Below, piece after piece: positions 8,854 through 17,815 of a DNA stretch of 64,000 nt. Positions within the stretch are counted from its first letter, which is position 1; every line of letters begins with the position of its first letter. The stretch spans positions 3,955,968 through 4,019,967 of the forward strand of contig CP036424.1 in assembly GCA_007745835.1 (NCBI GenBank), read 5' to 3'. The notes under the pieces were generated by a model. It ran no database searches, had not been told where the DNA came from, and saw only the letters and a list, made by a program, of their open reading frames with translations. The DNA comes from Planctomycetes bacterium MalM25. Lineage in GTDB: Bacteria; Planctomycetota; Planctomycetia; Pirellulales; Lacipirellulaceae. A program made the translations under genes and the position numbers.

Positions 8854-9985
8854 GACGAGGCCGTCTCTTCTCAAAGGGTGGTGTTCCGGAGTTCGCGGCG
8901 ACCCCGGGGAGGTCGGGGGCCAGGGGGAATCGCCCCCAGACTCGCCGCATAGTCCCCAGACTAACCGAGGGGGCGTCCCCCTGGCGAGCATCTGGGGGCC
9001 CTCGGGGGCGGGTCGTGCGGGTCGCACGGATAGCCGCTGCGGATCGCGCCGCTGATGAGGGTTCGGCGGCGCCCCAGCGGGCTATTGCCGGCGCCGTAAA
9101 CGGGCGTCTTTCACCGACCGGTGCAGGCCGAACGGGGCGGCATGAAATCGCTCGGAGAGAGCCCAGAAAGTCCCAAATTGCTTTGACTCGCGGTCCGCGG
9201 AGGCGATATCACGGTTCTTGTTGGAAGCGAGGCGGGTGAGAGATGGCCAGCTCGCCGCGAACGACCTCGCAGGGAACCCAACGACGACCGCGTGCGTCCT
9301 AATTGATGGAGCCGTGCCCACGCCGGGGACGGTTCGATCGAGTCCGAGCAACCCTTCGGAGGCCCAACGCCAACGTCGCTAATTTCGTCCTCAATCCTGC
9401 GGCCCCCCCTGTCAGCGCCACGGCCCTGACAGACTGGTCGGCCGCCCGATTTCCTCGGGCGTGAAGGCGACAAACGACGGCTTTTTCGTCATCGATAGAC
9501 CGCGACCTTAACCGAGGCGCGTCGCCTGTCTGGAGGCTCTGAGAGCCCCGCCAGACGCTAACAAGGCGCCCGCCCCGCTCAGAGCCGAAGCGCGGCGCAG
9601 GTCGATCGATACACGAACGGGCAGTCGCTTGCCGCCCACGCATCCCGTGACCGAATAACCCTGTTTTTCAAGGACTTTTTCGTAACGAACCGACGGAATC
9701 CGCCAAGCCCCTTTCGCCCTCCGTGGCACGGCTTGGCGTTACTTAACGCACTCATTCGTGGGCCGGTGACTTCCCTTTGGTGACAGTCGCCGGCCCTCTT
9801 TTTTTGCGCTCGTCGCAAGCGTCTTTGGATGCGGCAGCCGGTCACCGAGTCTTACTAGCGGGCGCGGCTTGGCTGGACGGAAAGCGGGGCAACCGACATC
9901 GCCAGAGCGGCGGGTTAGGCCGTAAGATGCCTGCTGATTGTTCGCTCCCTCTCGGCCCCCTCCGCGACCGCCCCGGCAAGTCTCG
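8854..9985. other. Long intergenic region without a convincing gene
   Basis: About 1.1 kb lies between divergent genes. Short frames on both strands (for example minus 9082-9351, 9111-9473 and 9508-9729) overlap each other and show no recognisable family. It holds an inverted repeat near 8920-8983 (CCAGGGGGAATCGCCCCC against GGGGGCGTCCCCCTGG) and a plus-strand terminator at 9759-9808 with no obvious protein gene before it, so a non-coding transcript is possible. Confidence 0.5.
9759..9808 (+). terminator. Plus-strand rho-independent terminator of unknown transcript
   Basis: GGGCCGGTGAC and GTCGCCGGCCC form a strong stem, followed by TCTTTTTTT. The upstream plus strand (about 9480-9758) has no protein gene that I can support. 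Confidence 0.75.
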
Positions 9986-12703
9986 ATGGCGCACCTCACC
10001 ACGTTTGTGTTCACCGACCTGGTGGGCTCGGTGAGTCTCAAGGCGAAGATGCCGGGGGTCGACGCCGCGCAGCGCGACGCGGCCTATGTGCAGCAGGTGC
10101 TGCAGCCCCACCGGCAGCGGATCGAGGCCCACCTGGACGAGGCGGGCGGGCGCGTCGTCTCGACCGCCGGCGACGGACACTTCCTGGTTTTTCCTGACAC
10201 CCTGCGGGCCGCCTGGTGGGCGCTGCAGGTGCTGCGGGACCACCAGCCCGCGACCGAGGCCGCCGGCCAAGCGTTCGACGGCCTGAACATCGAAGTCCGG
10301 CTCGGCATGCACGCGGGCACGCCGCAGCCCGATCCGGCGGACCCGGACAACTTCGTGGGGCGAGCCGTCGACTACGCGGCCCGGCTGGCCGACCACGCCC
10401 AAGGGGGGCAGATCCTGGTCTCCCGAACGACCGCCTCGATCATCGAGGATGGCGCCCTCTCCGATTCACGGCTGCATTCGCACGGCGAAATCGACCTGAA
10501 GGGGATCGGCAAGGTCGAGACCTTCGAGCTGCTCGGCGGCGACCAACAGCCGACAAGACCGCGAAAAACGCCCTCGCAGACAGGCGAACGCTCCTGGAGT
10601 GTGCTCCCGAGGACCATGGGTCTGACCGAGTACATCGAGCACTCCGGCAGCCGGCGCCCCGGTTCGGCGGGCTCGAGCAGCGCGGTCGCCACCTCGGTGC
10701 GGCCGCGGCGGCTGGGCAATTACGAGCTGGGCGACTTGCTCGGCGCCGGCGGCATGGGCAACGTGTACAAGGCCCGCCACGCCCAGTTCGACCGCGCCCG
10801 GGCGGTGAAGATCATCCGCCCCGACCTGGTGGAATCCGGCGGCGAATCGGTCGTGCGGCGGTTCTACCAAGAGGTCCGGGCGAACGGTTCGCTGGAGCAC
10901 CCGAACCTCGTGGTGGCGATCGACTCCTCCTCGCCCGGCGACGAGACGCACTACCTGGTCATGGAGTACATCGACGGGGTGAGCCTCGACGAGCTGCTCC
11001 GCAACGAGGGCCCGCTGCCGATCGCCGACGCCTGCGAGATCGCCCGGCAAGCCGCCCTCGGCCTTGAGCACCTGTACGAGGAGGGCCTCGTGCACCGCGA
11101 CGTGAAGCCCTCCAACCTGATGCTCACGCTCGCCAGCAGCCCCCACGCCCCGGTCGATTCGGCGGGGAGCCTCACGGCCCGCAGCGCCTCGACGAAGCTG
11201 CCGGTGGTCAAGCTGATGGACCTCGGCCTCGCCCTGCTGGCCCCCGTCGACGGCGAGGACCGGCTCACGCAGATGGACCGCGGCGGCATGGGGACGGGGC
11301 ACTACATGCCGCCCGAGCAGTGGAAAACGACCTCGGTCGATATCCGGGCGGACATCTACAGCCTGGGCTGCACACTCTACCACCTGCTGACCGGCGAGCC
11401 GCCGTTCGCGCAGTCGGACCTGAAGCCGGAGCGGAGCCACGCCACCGAGCCGCCCCCGCCGCTGTCCGGCCGCTGCGACGCCCCGCCCGAGCTGGCCCGG
11501 CTGGTCGAGCGGATGCTCGCCAAGCGGCCGGAAGACCGCCCCCAAACGCCGCTCGACGTGGTCGAAGCCCTCACCCCCCTCGCCGCCGGGCACGGGCTTG
11601 CCGAGCGGGTCACGCGTTACCGCAAGTCGGGGGGCTCCTCAACGCGGCGATCGGACCACCACCTCGACACCCGGCCCGAACGGGACGAGCCTGCCGAAAC
11701 GAACGTCCCCAGCGGCCGCCGCCTGGATGGCACAGCGACCGACCCGGCCGGCTCGGGCTGGGGACGCTGGATTCTCCCGGCGTTGGTCACCTTGGCCGCC
11801 TGCGCGGCCCTGCTGGCCGTGATGATGCGGGGCGACGACCGGGCGATGCACGCCGACAAGCTAAAAAGCGACGCCGGTTTCGCCGCCCGCGAGATGGCCA
11901 ACGCCATCGATTCCCGCGTCCACGCGCTGGAGACCGCCGCCGACGAGCCCCGATTGCCCGAGTGGATCGCCACCGTCGAGGCGGGCGAGGGGCCGCTCGA
12001 GAACTGGCTGATCCAGCAACGGGGCCGCTGGGACGAGAAGCTCCACTACCGCTCCGCCAGCTGGTTCGTCACCGACGCCCGGGGGGTGCAGATCGCCCGG
12101 GCGCCCCACTCGCCGAAGTCGATCGGCGAGAGCTACGCCCACCGCGATTACTTCCACGGCCGGGGCAAAGACCTCGAAAAAGGGGTCACCGGGGTCGAGC
12201 CGATCCGCGAACCGCACCGCTCGGCGGTCTACGACAGCAGCTCCGCGCCCGGCAAGCTGAAGGTCGCCTTCTCCACGCCGATCTACGGCAAGCGGAGCGA
12301 GGGCCGCCGGCCGGTCGTCGGCGTGCTGGCCATGTCGATCGAACTGGGCGACTTCGCCGAGTTCGACGAGATCGAGGCGACCACAGGCACCGCGGAAATC
12401 CTCCTGGTCGACACCGGCGCGGACGGCTTCGAGGGGGCCAAGCGGCGGGGCCTCGTGCTCCAGCACCGCGACCTGGCGAGCCACACCAGCGCCGCCAAGC
12501 CGGTCCGCTTGAGCAAGGAGCTACAGGGCCGCATCGCGGCGGCGCCCGACGCGAATCGGGGCGTCCTGCTCGGCGCCTACCCCGACATCCTGGGTCGCTC
12601 CGGAAGCGATTACCTGGGCGCCTACGCCCCCGTGAAGCCCAAGACCCTGTCGGCCGATCCCCGCGGCCCGTGGGTCGTCATCGCTCAGAAGCAGGCGCCC
12701 TAA
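9986..12703 (+). CDS. Nucleotidyl cyclase - Ser/Thr kinase - Cache-like sensor fusion
   Basis: The ATG at 9986 (MAHLTTFVFTDLVGS) is the natural cyclase start; an upstream TTG would add 16 Pro-rich residues. The product has 905 residues. Residues 1-185 are a class III adenylate/guanylate cyclase domain with metal Asp in FTDLVGS, the second Asp in STAGDGHFLVF and the GRAVDYAARLA segment. Residues about 246-545 are a Hanks-type kinase: glycine loop GAGGMGNVYK, AVKII lysine, catalytic HRDVKPSN, DLGLA in place of DFG, GTGHYMPPEQ and DIYSLGCTLYHLLTGEPPF. A Pro/Arg-rich linker leads to a single membrane helix (WILPALVTLAACAALLAVMM, about 588-608). The last about 290 residues resemble an extracytoplasmic Cache-type sensor (HRDYFHGRG, VGVLAMSIELGDF). 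It probably couples an outside signal to phosphorylation and perhaps cyclic nucleotide synthesis. The ligand and targets are unknown. Confidence 0.88.
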   Translation: MAHLTTFVFTDLVGSVSLKAKMPGVDAAQRDAAYVQQVLQPHRQRIEAHLDEAGGRVVSTAGDGHFLVFPDTLRAAWWALQVLRDHQPATEAAGQAFDGLNIEVRLGMHAGTPQPDPADPDNFVGRAVDYAARLADHAQGGQILVSRTTASIIEDGALSDSRLHSHGEIDLKGIGKVETFELLGGDQQPTRPRKTPSQTGERSWSVLPRTMGLTEYIEHSGSRRPGSAGSSSAVATSVRPRRLGNYELGDLLGAGGMGNVYKARHAQFDRARAVKIIRPDLVESGGESVVRRFYQEVRANGSLEHPNLVVAIDSSSPGDETHYLVMEYIDGVSLDELLRNEGPLPIADACEIARQAALGLEHLYEEGLVHRDVKPSNLMLTLASSPHAPVDSAGSLTARSASTKLPVVKLMDLGLALLAPVDGEDRLTQMDRGGMGTGHYMPPEQWKTTSVDIRADIYSLGCTLYHLLTGEPPFAQSDLKPERSHATEPPPPLSGRCDAPPELARLVERMLAKRPEDRPQTPLDVVEALTPLAAGHGLAERVTRYRKSGGSSTRRSDHHLDTRPERDEPAETNVPSGRRLDGTATDPAGSGWGRWILPALVTLAACAALLAVMMRGDDRAMHADKLKSDAGFAAREMANAIDSRVHALETAADEPRLPEWIATVEAGEGPLENWLIQQRGRWDEKLHYRSASWFVTDARGVQIARAPHSPKSIGESYAHRDYFHGRGKDLEKGVTGVEPIREPHRSAVYDSSSAPGKLKVAFSTPIYGKRSEGRRPVVGVLAMSIELGDFAEFDEIEATTGTAEILLVDTGADGFEGAKRRGLVLQHRDLASHTSAAKPVRLSKELQGRIAAAPDANRGVLLGAYPDILGRSGSDYLGAYAPVKPKTLSADPRGPWVVIAQKQAP

Positions 12704-12878
12704 CTGCGATCGCGCGGTCAATTTGCACGACATGCACGATCACCTTGGTGGCTCATGAGGGTCACACCTTATGCAGTTAGCCCCAGTGGTCAGGATGCGA
12801 ACCCGAGCTGTCACGTAGTACCCGTTTTCGGATACGCTGATTGCGGAACAATCACTCTGCCTAGAAGGGGCCTCTGCC

Positions 12879-13892
12879 ATGACGCACGGCAAGCATCGCG
12901 TTGTTGGATTTACTCTTGTCGAGTTGCTAGTAGTCATAGCGATCATCGGCATACTCGTAGCCCTCCTACTTCCCGCCGTTCAGGCCGCTAGAGAAGCTTC
13001 CCGCCGAAGCTCTTGCTTGAACAATCTCCACCAACTCTCGTTGGCGGTCATGAACTTCGAGAGCATCGCTGGGAAGTTGCCTCCGAGTGCTGAGGTACGC
13101 AACGTTAATGTGCCCGGAAACAACGGCTCATGGGGCGTTCATGGGCGAATTCTCCCGTTCCTTGAGGAAGGCGCCTTATTTCAAGAAGTAGATATCCGGC
13201 TTGCCTGGGATGAGCAAAGCATCATTGATGGATTGAAGATCCCGGTTTTTGCATGCCCTAGTGACCCCGAAGCCGCTGTAGTTCGGACCTTCACGGATAA
13301 CCGGCCAGCACTTTGGCCCACGACTTATGGATTCAACTTCGGGACTTGGTTCGTCTACGACCCACTTACCCAAGAAGGCGGCGACGGGGTCTTTTTCCCG
13401 GACAGCAATCTGCGTATGTCGCGAATCACCGATGGAACTAGCAAGACGCTTGCGGTGAGCGAAGTCAAGGCGTGGACCGCATACAAGCGGAACGGTGGAC
13501 CTGGCAGCACTAACATACCTGAAGACGTAGAGGCGGCTTCAGCGGCTACTGATTCCGGTGCACAGTTCAAGAACACCGGTCATACGGAATGGCCTGACGG
13601 CCGCGTGCATCACACGGGCTTCACAGCGACTATGCCACCGAATACCCGGGTACCCTTTGAGAACGCCGGGCAGATTTTCGATGGCGACTACAACTCATGG
13701 CAGGAAGGCAAGCTAAACGGTGGATCACCTGGTCCTTCCAGCTACGCCATCATCACGTCGAGAAGCCACCATCCCGGAGGGGTCAACTCAGCCATGATGG
13801 ATGGTTCGGTGCGATTCGTTGCCGACGACATAGCTATTGCCAATTGGCGGGCCATGGCAACTCGCGACGGTGGCGAAGTGGTTTCGCAGTGA
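12879..13892 (+). CDS. DUF1559 prepilin-like protein
   Basis: A 337-residue protein. The N-terminus is a type IV pilin/T2SS-type signal ([23 protein letters not shown]), cleaved by prepilin peptidase after the Gly before FTLVE, with the [11 protein letters not shown] helix that is a hallmark of planctomycete DUF1559 proteins. The C-terminus carries the H-x9-DG motif ([18 protein letters not shown]). AAGGGG about 10 bases before the ATG supports the start. Planctomycete genomes encode many such paralogues; their exact role in pseudopilus or surface structure is unsettled. Its codons are clearly more AT-rich than those of neighbouring genes, so it may be an acquired or mobile paralogue. Confidence 0.93.
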   Translation: MTHGKHRVVGFTLVELLVVIAIIGILVALLLPAVQAAREASRRSSCLNNLHQLSLAVMNFESIAGKLPPSAEVRNVNVPGNNGSWGVHGRILPFLEEGALFQEVDIRLAWDEQSIIDGLKIPVFACPSDPEAAVVRTFTDNRPALWPTTYGFNFGTWFVYDPLTQEGGDGVFFPDSNLRMSRITDGTSKTLAVSEVKAWTAYKRNGGPGSTNIPEDVEAASAATDSGAQFKNTGHTEWPDGRVHHTGFTATMPPNTRVPFENAGQIFDGDYNSWQEGKLNGGSPGPSSYAIITSRSHHPGGVNSAMMDGSVRFVADDIAIANWRAMATRDGGEVVSQ

Positions 13893-13958
13893 AGAGAGTT
13901 CCGGGGTGCACAGGAGGCGTCGACCTGGGCGGGCGCCGTCAATCGTTGCCGTGATGGC

Positions 13959-15032
13959 TTAGCTGCTCTTAACGCGCCGGCTAACGACCGCGTGCACCGC
14001 CCCGGCGACCAGGTGCTGGGTGAGCGTCACCGCCAGGATCACCAGCACGGCGACCGGCTGATCGCCGAGCGTCGCCCCGGCCAGCCCGAGGGCGAGGCCC
14101 GTGTTCTTCATCCCCAGGGCGTACGCCCACGCGAGCCGCGTCGGCCGGGCGATCCCCAGCACCCGACTCGCCCCCCAGGCGGCCGTCACCCCCACGATCG
14201 GTAGCGCGGCGGCGGCCACGCAGGTCGTTCCCAGCAGGGGCCAATCGGGCTGTTCGAAAAGGCTCGGCAAGGCCTTCGCGGCGTTGGCGTAGTTGAGCAG
14301 CAGCAGCGCCGCCGCGGAGAGCAGCGTTAGGAAGGTCCGTCCCCGCTCGATCAGGGCGCCGCCCAGAATGGACCGCGTGGCGAAGCCGAGGAGCGTCGGG
14401 CCGAGCACCCAGAACACAAACACGGCGCCCGTGAATCGCGAGACGAGCTCGGCCGCCTGCGCCGCGTTGCCCGGTGAGAGCGTGAGCCCCATGACCCGCA
14501 TCACCACCGGCGTGACCCAGGGGCAGAGGCAGATCGACAGCACCACGAGCCCCAACGCCCACACGAGGCTGCCGCCCGACTGGTGCGTCCAGGCGACCGC
14601 CGAGTTGGCGACCGGCATCGCCCCGGCCAGCGCCAGGCCGAGCGCCAGGGCGGTGACCTGCTCCGGCGGCAGCCACCCCGCCGCCAGGGCGTTCCACGCC
14701 GCGACGACCAACAGCCCGGGGACCCAGACCAAGCCGAGCGCCGCCGACAGCAGGCCGGGCCTCTGAGTCAACTCACGGAGCTTCGGCAGTTCGACCGAGA
14801 CCGCCCCGCAGAAGAGCAGCACGCCGACCAGCACCAGCGAGAACCGCAGCGGGGCGATCGTGCCGGCGTCGTCCGAGGCGCCCAGCCGGTGCATCGCCAA
14901 GCCCGCCCCGGGAGCGAACGCGGCCAGGCCGTAGCAGGCGACCAGCAGCCAGACCAAACGCCGGCGGACCCACGCCGCCAGCCGGGCGAGCGGGGCTTGC
15001 TGGGGCCGATCGGCGGTCGGAGCGGGGGTCAT
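13959..15032 (-). CDS. Bile acid:sodium symporter (BASS) family transporter
   Basis: The chosen ATG at 15032 gives 357 residues; the longer frame adds 14 low-complexity residues. Hydrophobic segments spaced along the whole length suggest 9-10 membrane helices. The SBF-type signature region AGAMPVANSAVAWTHQSGGS and the later YALGMKNTGLALGLAG segment match the two crossover-helix regions of BASS/ACR3-type carriers. The substrate cannot be told; organic anions, pyruvate-like acids or arsenite are known for relatives. It is inner membrane, and the next gene (yceH-like) is upstream on the same strand with a gap of about 80 bases. Confidence 0.82.
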   Translation of the reverse strand: MTPAPTADRPQQAPLARLAAWVRRRLVWLLVACYGLAAFAPGAGLAMHRLGASDDAGTIAPLRFSLVLVGVLLFCGAVSVELPKLRELTQRPGLLSAALGLVWVPGLLVVAAWNALAAGWLPPEQVTALALGLALAGAMPVANSAVAWTHQSGGSLVWALGLVVLSICLCPWVTPVVMRVMGLTLSPGNAAQAAELVSRFTGAVFVFWVLGPTLLGFATRSILGGALIERGRTFLTLLSAAALLLLNYANAAKALPSLFEQPDWPLLGTTCVAAAALPIVGVTAAWGASRVLGIARPTRLAWAYALGMKNTGLALGLAGATLGDQPVAVLVILAVTLTQHLVAGAVHAVVSRRVKSS

Positions 15033-15110
15033 ACCTTGGAATCGAACCGGGGGAGGCGGGCCGCGGGGTCCCAAACTCTAGGTCGCTGAACCGCGGGGCG
15101 ATCCGGTCGT

Positions 15111-15866
15111 TCAGCCCTCGACTCGCTGCTTGAGCCGCTCGACCTCATCACGCAGTTCGCTGATCTGGGCGGTCAGTTCTTCCCGCAACTCGGCGAGCTC
15201 GTCGGAAAGGTCATCCGCCGGCGGCGTTGGTGGGGCTGGAGCCGGGGGCGGAGGGGGGGCGACCGGCGCGGGCCCCGGAGCGGGAGGAGCGGCGGCCGGC
15301 GGAGCCGCGACCGGCTCGCCCGCAACGCCCAGGTCGCGGAGGACGCGTGCCAGTTCCTTCTCGGAGTAGCACGTGTGCGCCACCACCGCGCCACGCCCCG
15401 GAGGGGTCAGGTACCGGACCAAGCCCTTCGCGACCAGCGAGTCGAGGATCGGCCGCAGCTCGCTCATGCCGGCGATCGGCTCCATGCGGGCGGCCCGTCC
15501 GCGGAGGTCGCCGACCGTCTGGGCGCCGCGGAGCAGCAATTCGGCGACGACGGCCAGCTCCGCCTTCTCAACGCCGAGCCAGTCGTACAGGCGGTGGCGG
15601 AATCGCTCGACACGCGAATCCCCCTGCACCACGGTCAGAGCCCCGATCGCCCGCAAAGAATCGACGGTCCGCTCGATCTGGTCCTCGTCGAGCTCCATCT
15701 TGGGGAAGCGGTTGCTCTTCTGGTTGCAACCGGACCGCAGCGCGTTGAGCGACAGCGGGTAGGCGTCGGGCGTGGTCTTGGCCTTCTCGACCAGCACGCC
15801 GAGCACGCGTCGCTGGTAGGCCTCCAGCGGGCCGGGCGGGGTGGGGTTCGATTCGGCGTCGGACAT
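15111..15866 (-). CDS. YceH/DUF480 family protein
   Basis: A 251-residue protein. Residues 14-170 match the YceH family (RRVLGVLVEKAKTTPDAYPL, LNALRSGCNQKSNR, then two winged-helix-like halves with LVAKGLVRYL), close in size to the 215-residue E. coli YceH. A Pro/Ala linker (about 185-220) leads to a C-terminal coiled coil (LAELREELTAQISELRDEVERLK style). The domain is a predicted tandem winged helix; its biological role is not established, though DNA binding is plausible. The Pro-linker plus coiled-coil tail is an extension compared with proteobacterial members. Confidence 0.85.
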   Translation of the reverse strand: MSDAESNPTPPGPLEAYQRRVLGVLVEKAKTTPDAYPLSLNALRSGCNQKSNRFPKMELDEDQIERTVDSLRAIGALTVVQGDSRVERFRHRLYDWLGVEKAELAVVAELLLRGAQTVGDLRGRAARMEPIAGMSELRPILDSLVAKGLVRYLTPPGRGAVVAHTCYSEKELARVLRDLGVAGEPVAAPPAAAPPAPGPAPVAPPPPPAPAPPTPPADDLSDELAELREELTAQISELRDEVERLKQRVEG

Positions 15867-15978
15867 CGGTGTCGGCTCGGGGATGGGGTTCCGTAGAGCC
15901 CGTATCGTAAGGAAGCCGTCGCGGAGCCGTTAGACCACTCTCGTGAGCGGCGACGCCGCGGTTCTCCCGCCCCGCGCA

Positions 15979-16014
15979 TAAAAAATCCCGCGGGCCCCAA
16001 GGGGGGCCCGCGGG
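15979..16014 (-). terminator. Terminator of the Cys-rich porin gene
   Basis: On the minus strand, ACCCGCGGGCCC and GGGCCCGCGGGA form a long GC stem followed by TTTTTT. It lies about 45 bases after the porin stop. Confidence 0.88.
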
Positions 16015-16056
16015 TCGTTGGTGTTTAGCAGCCGGTTTTCAGCGGCGGGTCGTCGC

Positions 16057-17523
16057 TCAGTAGGTGAGGATGACGTCGCAGCCGAACGACCAGTTGTTGT
16101 AGGTCGACGCGTCGGCGAAGCCCATGTTGGCCGCCGCGGCGTCCGAGGCGGTCCAGTCGTAGCGGAGCTCCGGACGGACGATCACGTTGGCGTGCGGCTT
16201 GTAGTTCAAGCCCATGGTCAGCTCCTGGTAGCTGAAGCCGTCCGACTTCCACCACTCGAGGCGGGTGCCCGCGGCCCAGCAGTCGTTCATCGTGTAGAAC
16301 AAGTACTGGTTGATGCCGACCTGGTCGTTCGCCGTGACCGTTCCGTTGCGGTCGTCGATGCCGACGAGGTCGCTCTGGAAGACGTAGTTCACGTTGTCGC
16401 TGACCGCGACATCGAACACGAGCGAGTGGCTGTAGTCGCCACCGGCGCCGAGCGCCGGGGCGCCGAAGCCACGCGAGCGGGCGCCGAAGTCGCCCATCGT
16501 CGTGATGTAGGTGAAGGCGACGTCGTCGGTCAGGTTCGTGCTGAAACCGCCGAGGAAGCTGCTGCCGTCACCGTACTGATCGAAGCCGGTGTCCCAGCCC
16601 GCGGTCCAACCACCGTAGAGCTCCACGTTGTCCATGCCGCTGTAGGTCGCCAAGACACCCGTGTGGGTGAACGGCTCGCTGTTGAACATCGTGAGGGCGT
16701 GGCTGTAGAAGAAGTTGTCCGGAGCGGTCACCACTTCGTAGCCAACCAGCGTGTAGAAGTGACCGGCGATCACGCTCCAGTCACCCTTCGCGATCTCGAG
16801 GTACAGCTGCGGCATGGCCCAACCGTAGTTGAAGCCCGCGGCGCCGTTGCCGTAGTCCCAGCCGTTGGCGAAGTCCCAGCTGCCGGCCGGGTTGCCGAAG
16901 GCTTGGGTCTTCTGGGCGTCGGTGCCGTACATCAGGTCGGCGCGGAAACCCCAGTCGAAGCCGCACGAGCCGTCGGCGACCTTCTCGGCCCAGAACCACT
17001 GCTGCTGCAGGTTCAGGCGGTCTTCGCGGTCGTTGAACGCGAGGTTGTCGTTGCGGTTCTGCGACAGCCGGGCGTTGTCGCTGTGGTAGCCGAACTGGGT
17101 CCAGCCGCCGAAGTCGATCGCGCAGCAACCGCACGGGTCGACTTCACCCTTGAGCGTCCAAGCGTCGCCCAGGCAGCAGTCGCCCAGCAGCGAGCACCCG
17201 CCGCCGCAGCAGGTCGATCCGCATCCGCAAGCGTCGCCGCAACACGAGTCGCCGCAGCATCCATCGTCGCAACCGCAAGAGGGCTCGCACCCACAGCTCG
17301 GCTCGCAGCAGCCATCGCCACAGCAGCCGTCGTCACAACCACAGCTGGGCTCGCAGCCGCAGCTGGGCTCCTCGCAACCGCACGACGGTTCGTCGCAGCA
17401 GCCGGAGGCTTCACAGCAAGAGGTCAATTGGTAGTCGAACGCCGCTTCGATCGCCGTTTCGGCGGACGCGGTCGCGCCACCGAAGGCGACCAGGGCAACG
17501 CCCATGGTCCATCGCAGTGTCAT
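16057..17523 (-). CDS. OmpL-like beta-barrel porin with Cys-rich N-terminal repeats
   Basis: The start at 17523 is set by AAGGAG nine bases before this ATG; an in-frame ATG at 17529 is only three bases from it and longer frames lack a signal peptide. The product has 488 residues. Residues 1-21 (MTLRWTMGVALVAFGGATASA) are a signal peptide. About residues 34-145 hold roughly 32 cysteines in repeats such as EPSCGC, DDGCC and GDSCC. From FGGWTQFGYHSDNARLSQ onward the chain matches the putative beta-barrel porin-2 (OmpL-like) type and ends in a strand (CDVILTY). It is probably an outer-membrane channel whose Cys-rich region lies in the periplasm or at the surface and may be disulfide cross-linked or bind metal. 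The gene is monocistronic with its own terminator. Confidence 0.87.
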   Translation of the reverse strand: MTLRWTMGVALVAFGGATASAETAIEAAFDYQLTSCCEASGCCDEPSCGCEEPSCGCEPSCGCDDGCCGDGCCEPSCGCEPSCGCDDGCCGDSCCGDACGCGSTCCGGGCSLLGDCCLGDAWTLKGEVDPCGCCAIDFGGWTQFGYHSDNARLSQNRNDNLAFNDREDRLNLQQQWFWAEKVADGSCGFDWGFRADLMYGTDAQKTQAFGNPAGSWDFANGWDYGNGAAGFNYGWAMPQLYLEIAKGDWSVIAGHFYTLVGYEVVTAPDNFFYSHALTMFNSEPFTHTGVLATYSGMDNVELYGGWTAGWDTGFDQYGDGSSFLGGFSTNLTDDVAFTYITTMGDFGARSRGFGAPALGAGGDYSHSLVFDVAVSDNVNYVFQSDLVGIDDRNGTVTANDQVGINQYLFYTMNDCWAAGTRLEWWKSDGFSYQELTMGLNYKPHANVIVRPELRYDWTASDAAAANMGFADASTYNNWSFGCDVILTY

Positions 17524-17815
17524 CACCATCAGCTCCTTCTGGGGGGGAATGCTCGCGTCCGTTCGATTCTGCGAGCGAACGGGAAATGCGATCGCCGGGC
17601 GACACAACACGCGTCGCCGGGCCCGATTTGGTTCGCCTGATCGGTCGTGATATCGACGAGGACACGGGCTAGCATGCAAGCCGAGAGTGCTTGCCGAGCC
17701 GGAAAATCCGGCGAAACGGGCCCGTTGCGCGAAACCTTGCGGGCTGGAACGGTCGATCGGACTCGCCGCTAGCGGCGACGCGGAGAGCCGCGACCGAAGA
17801 GCTTGCCTAACCCGA

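Noticed and set aside
9111-9729. Overlapping short minus-strand frames in the 1.1 kb gap
   Set aside because: They overlap one another, have no family features and no ribosome sites; reported as intergenic.
11320-12780. Second plus-strand frame inside the cyclase-kinase gene
   Set aside because: Pro/Arg-rich out-of-frame shadow, no ribosome site or motifs.
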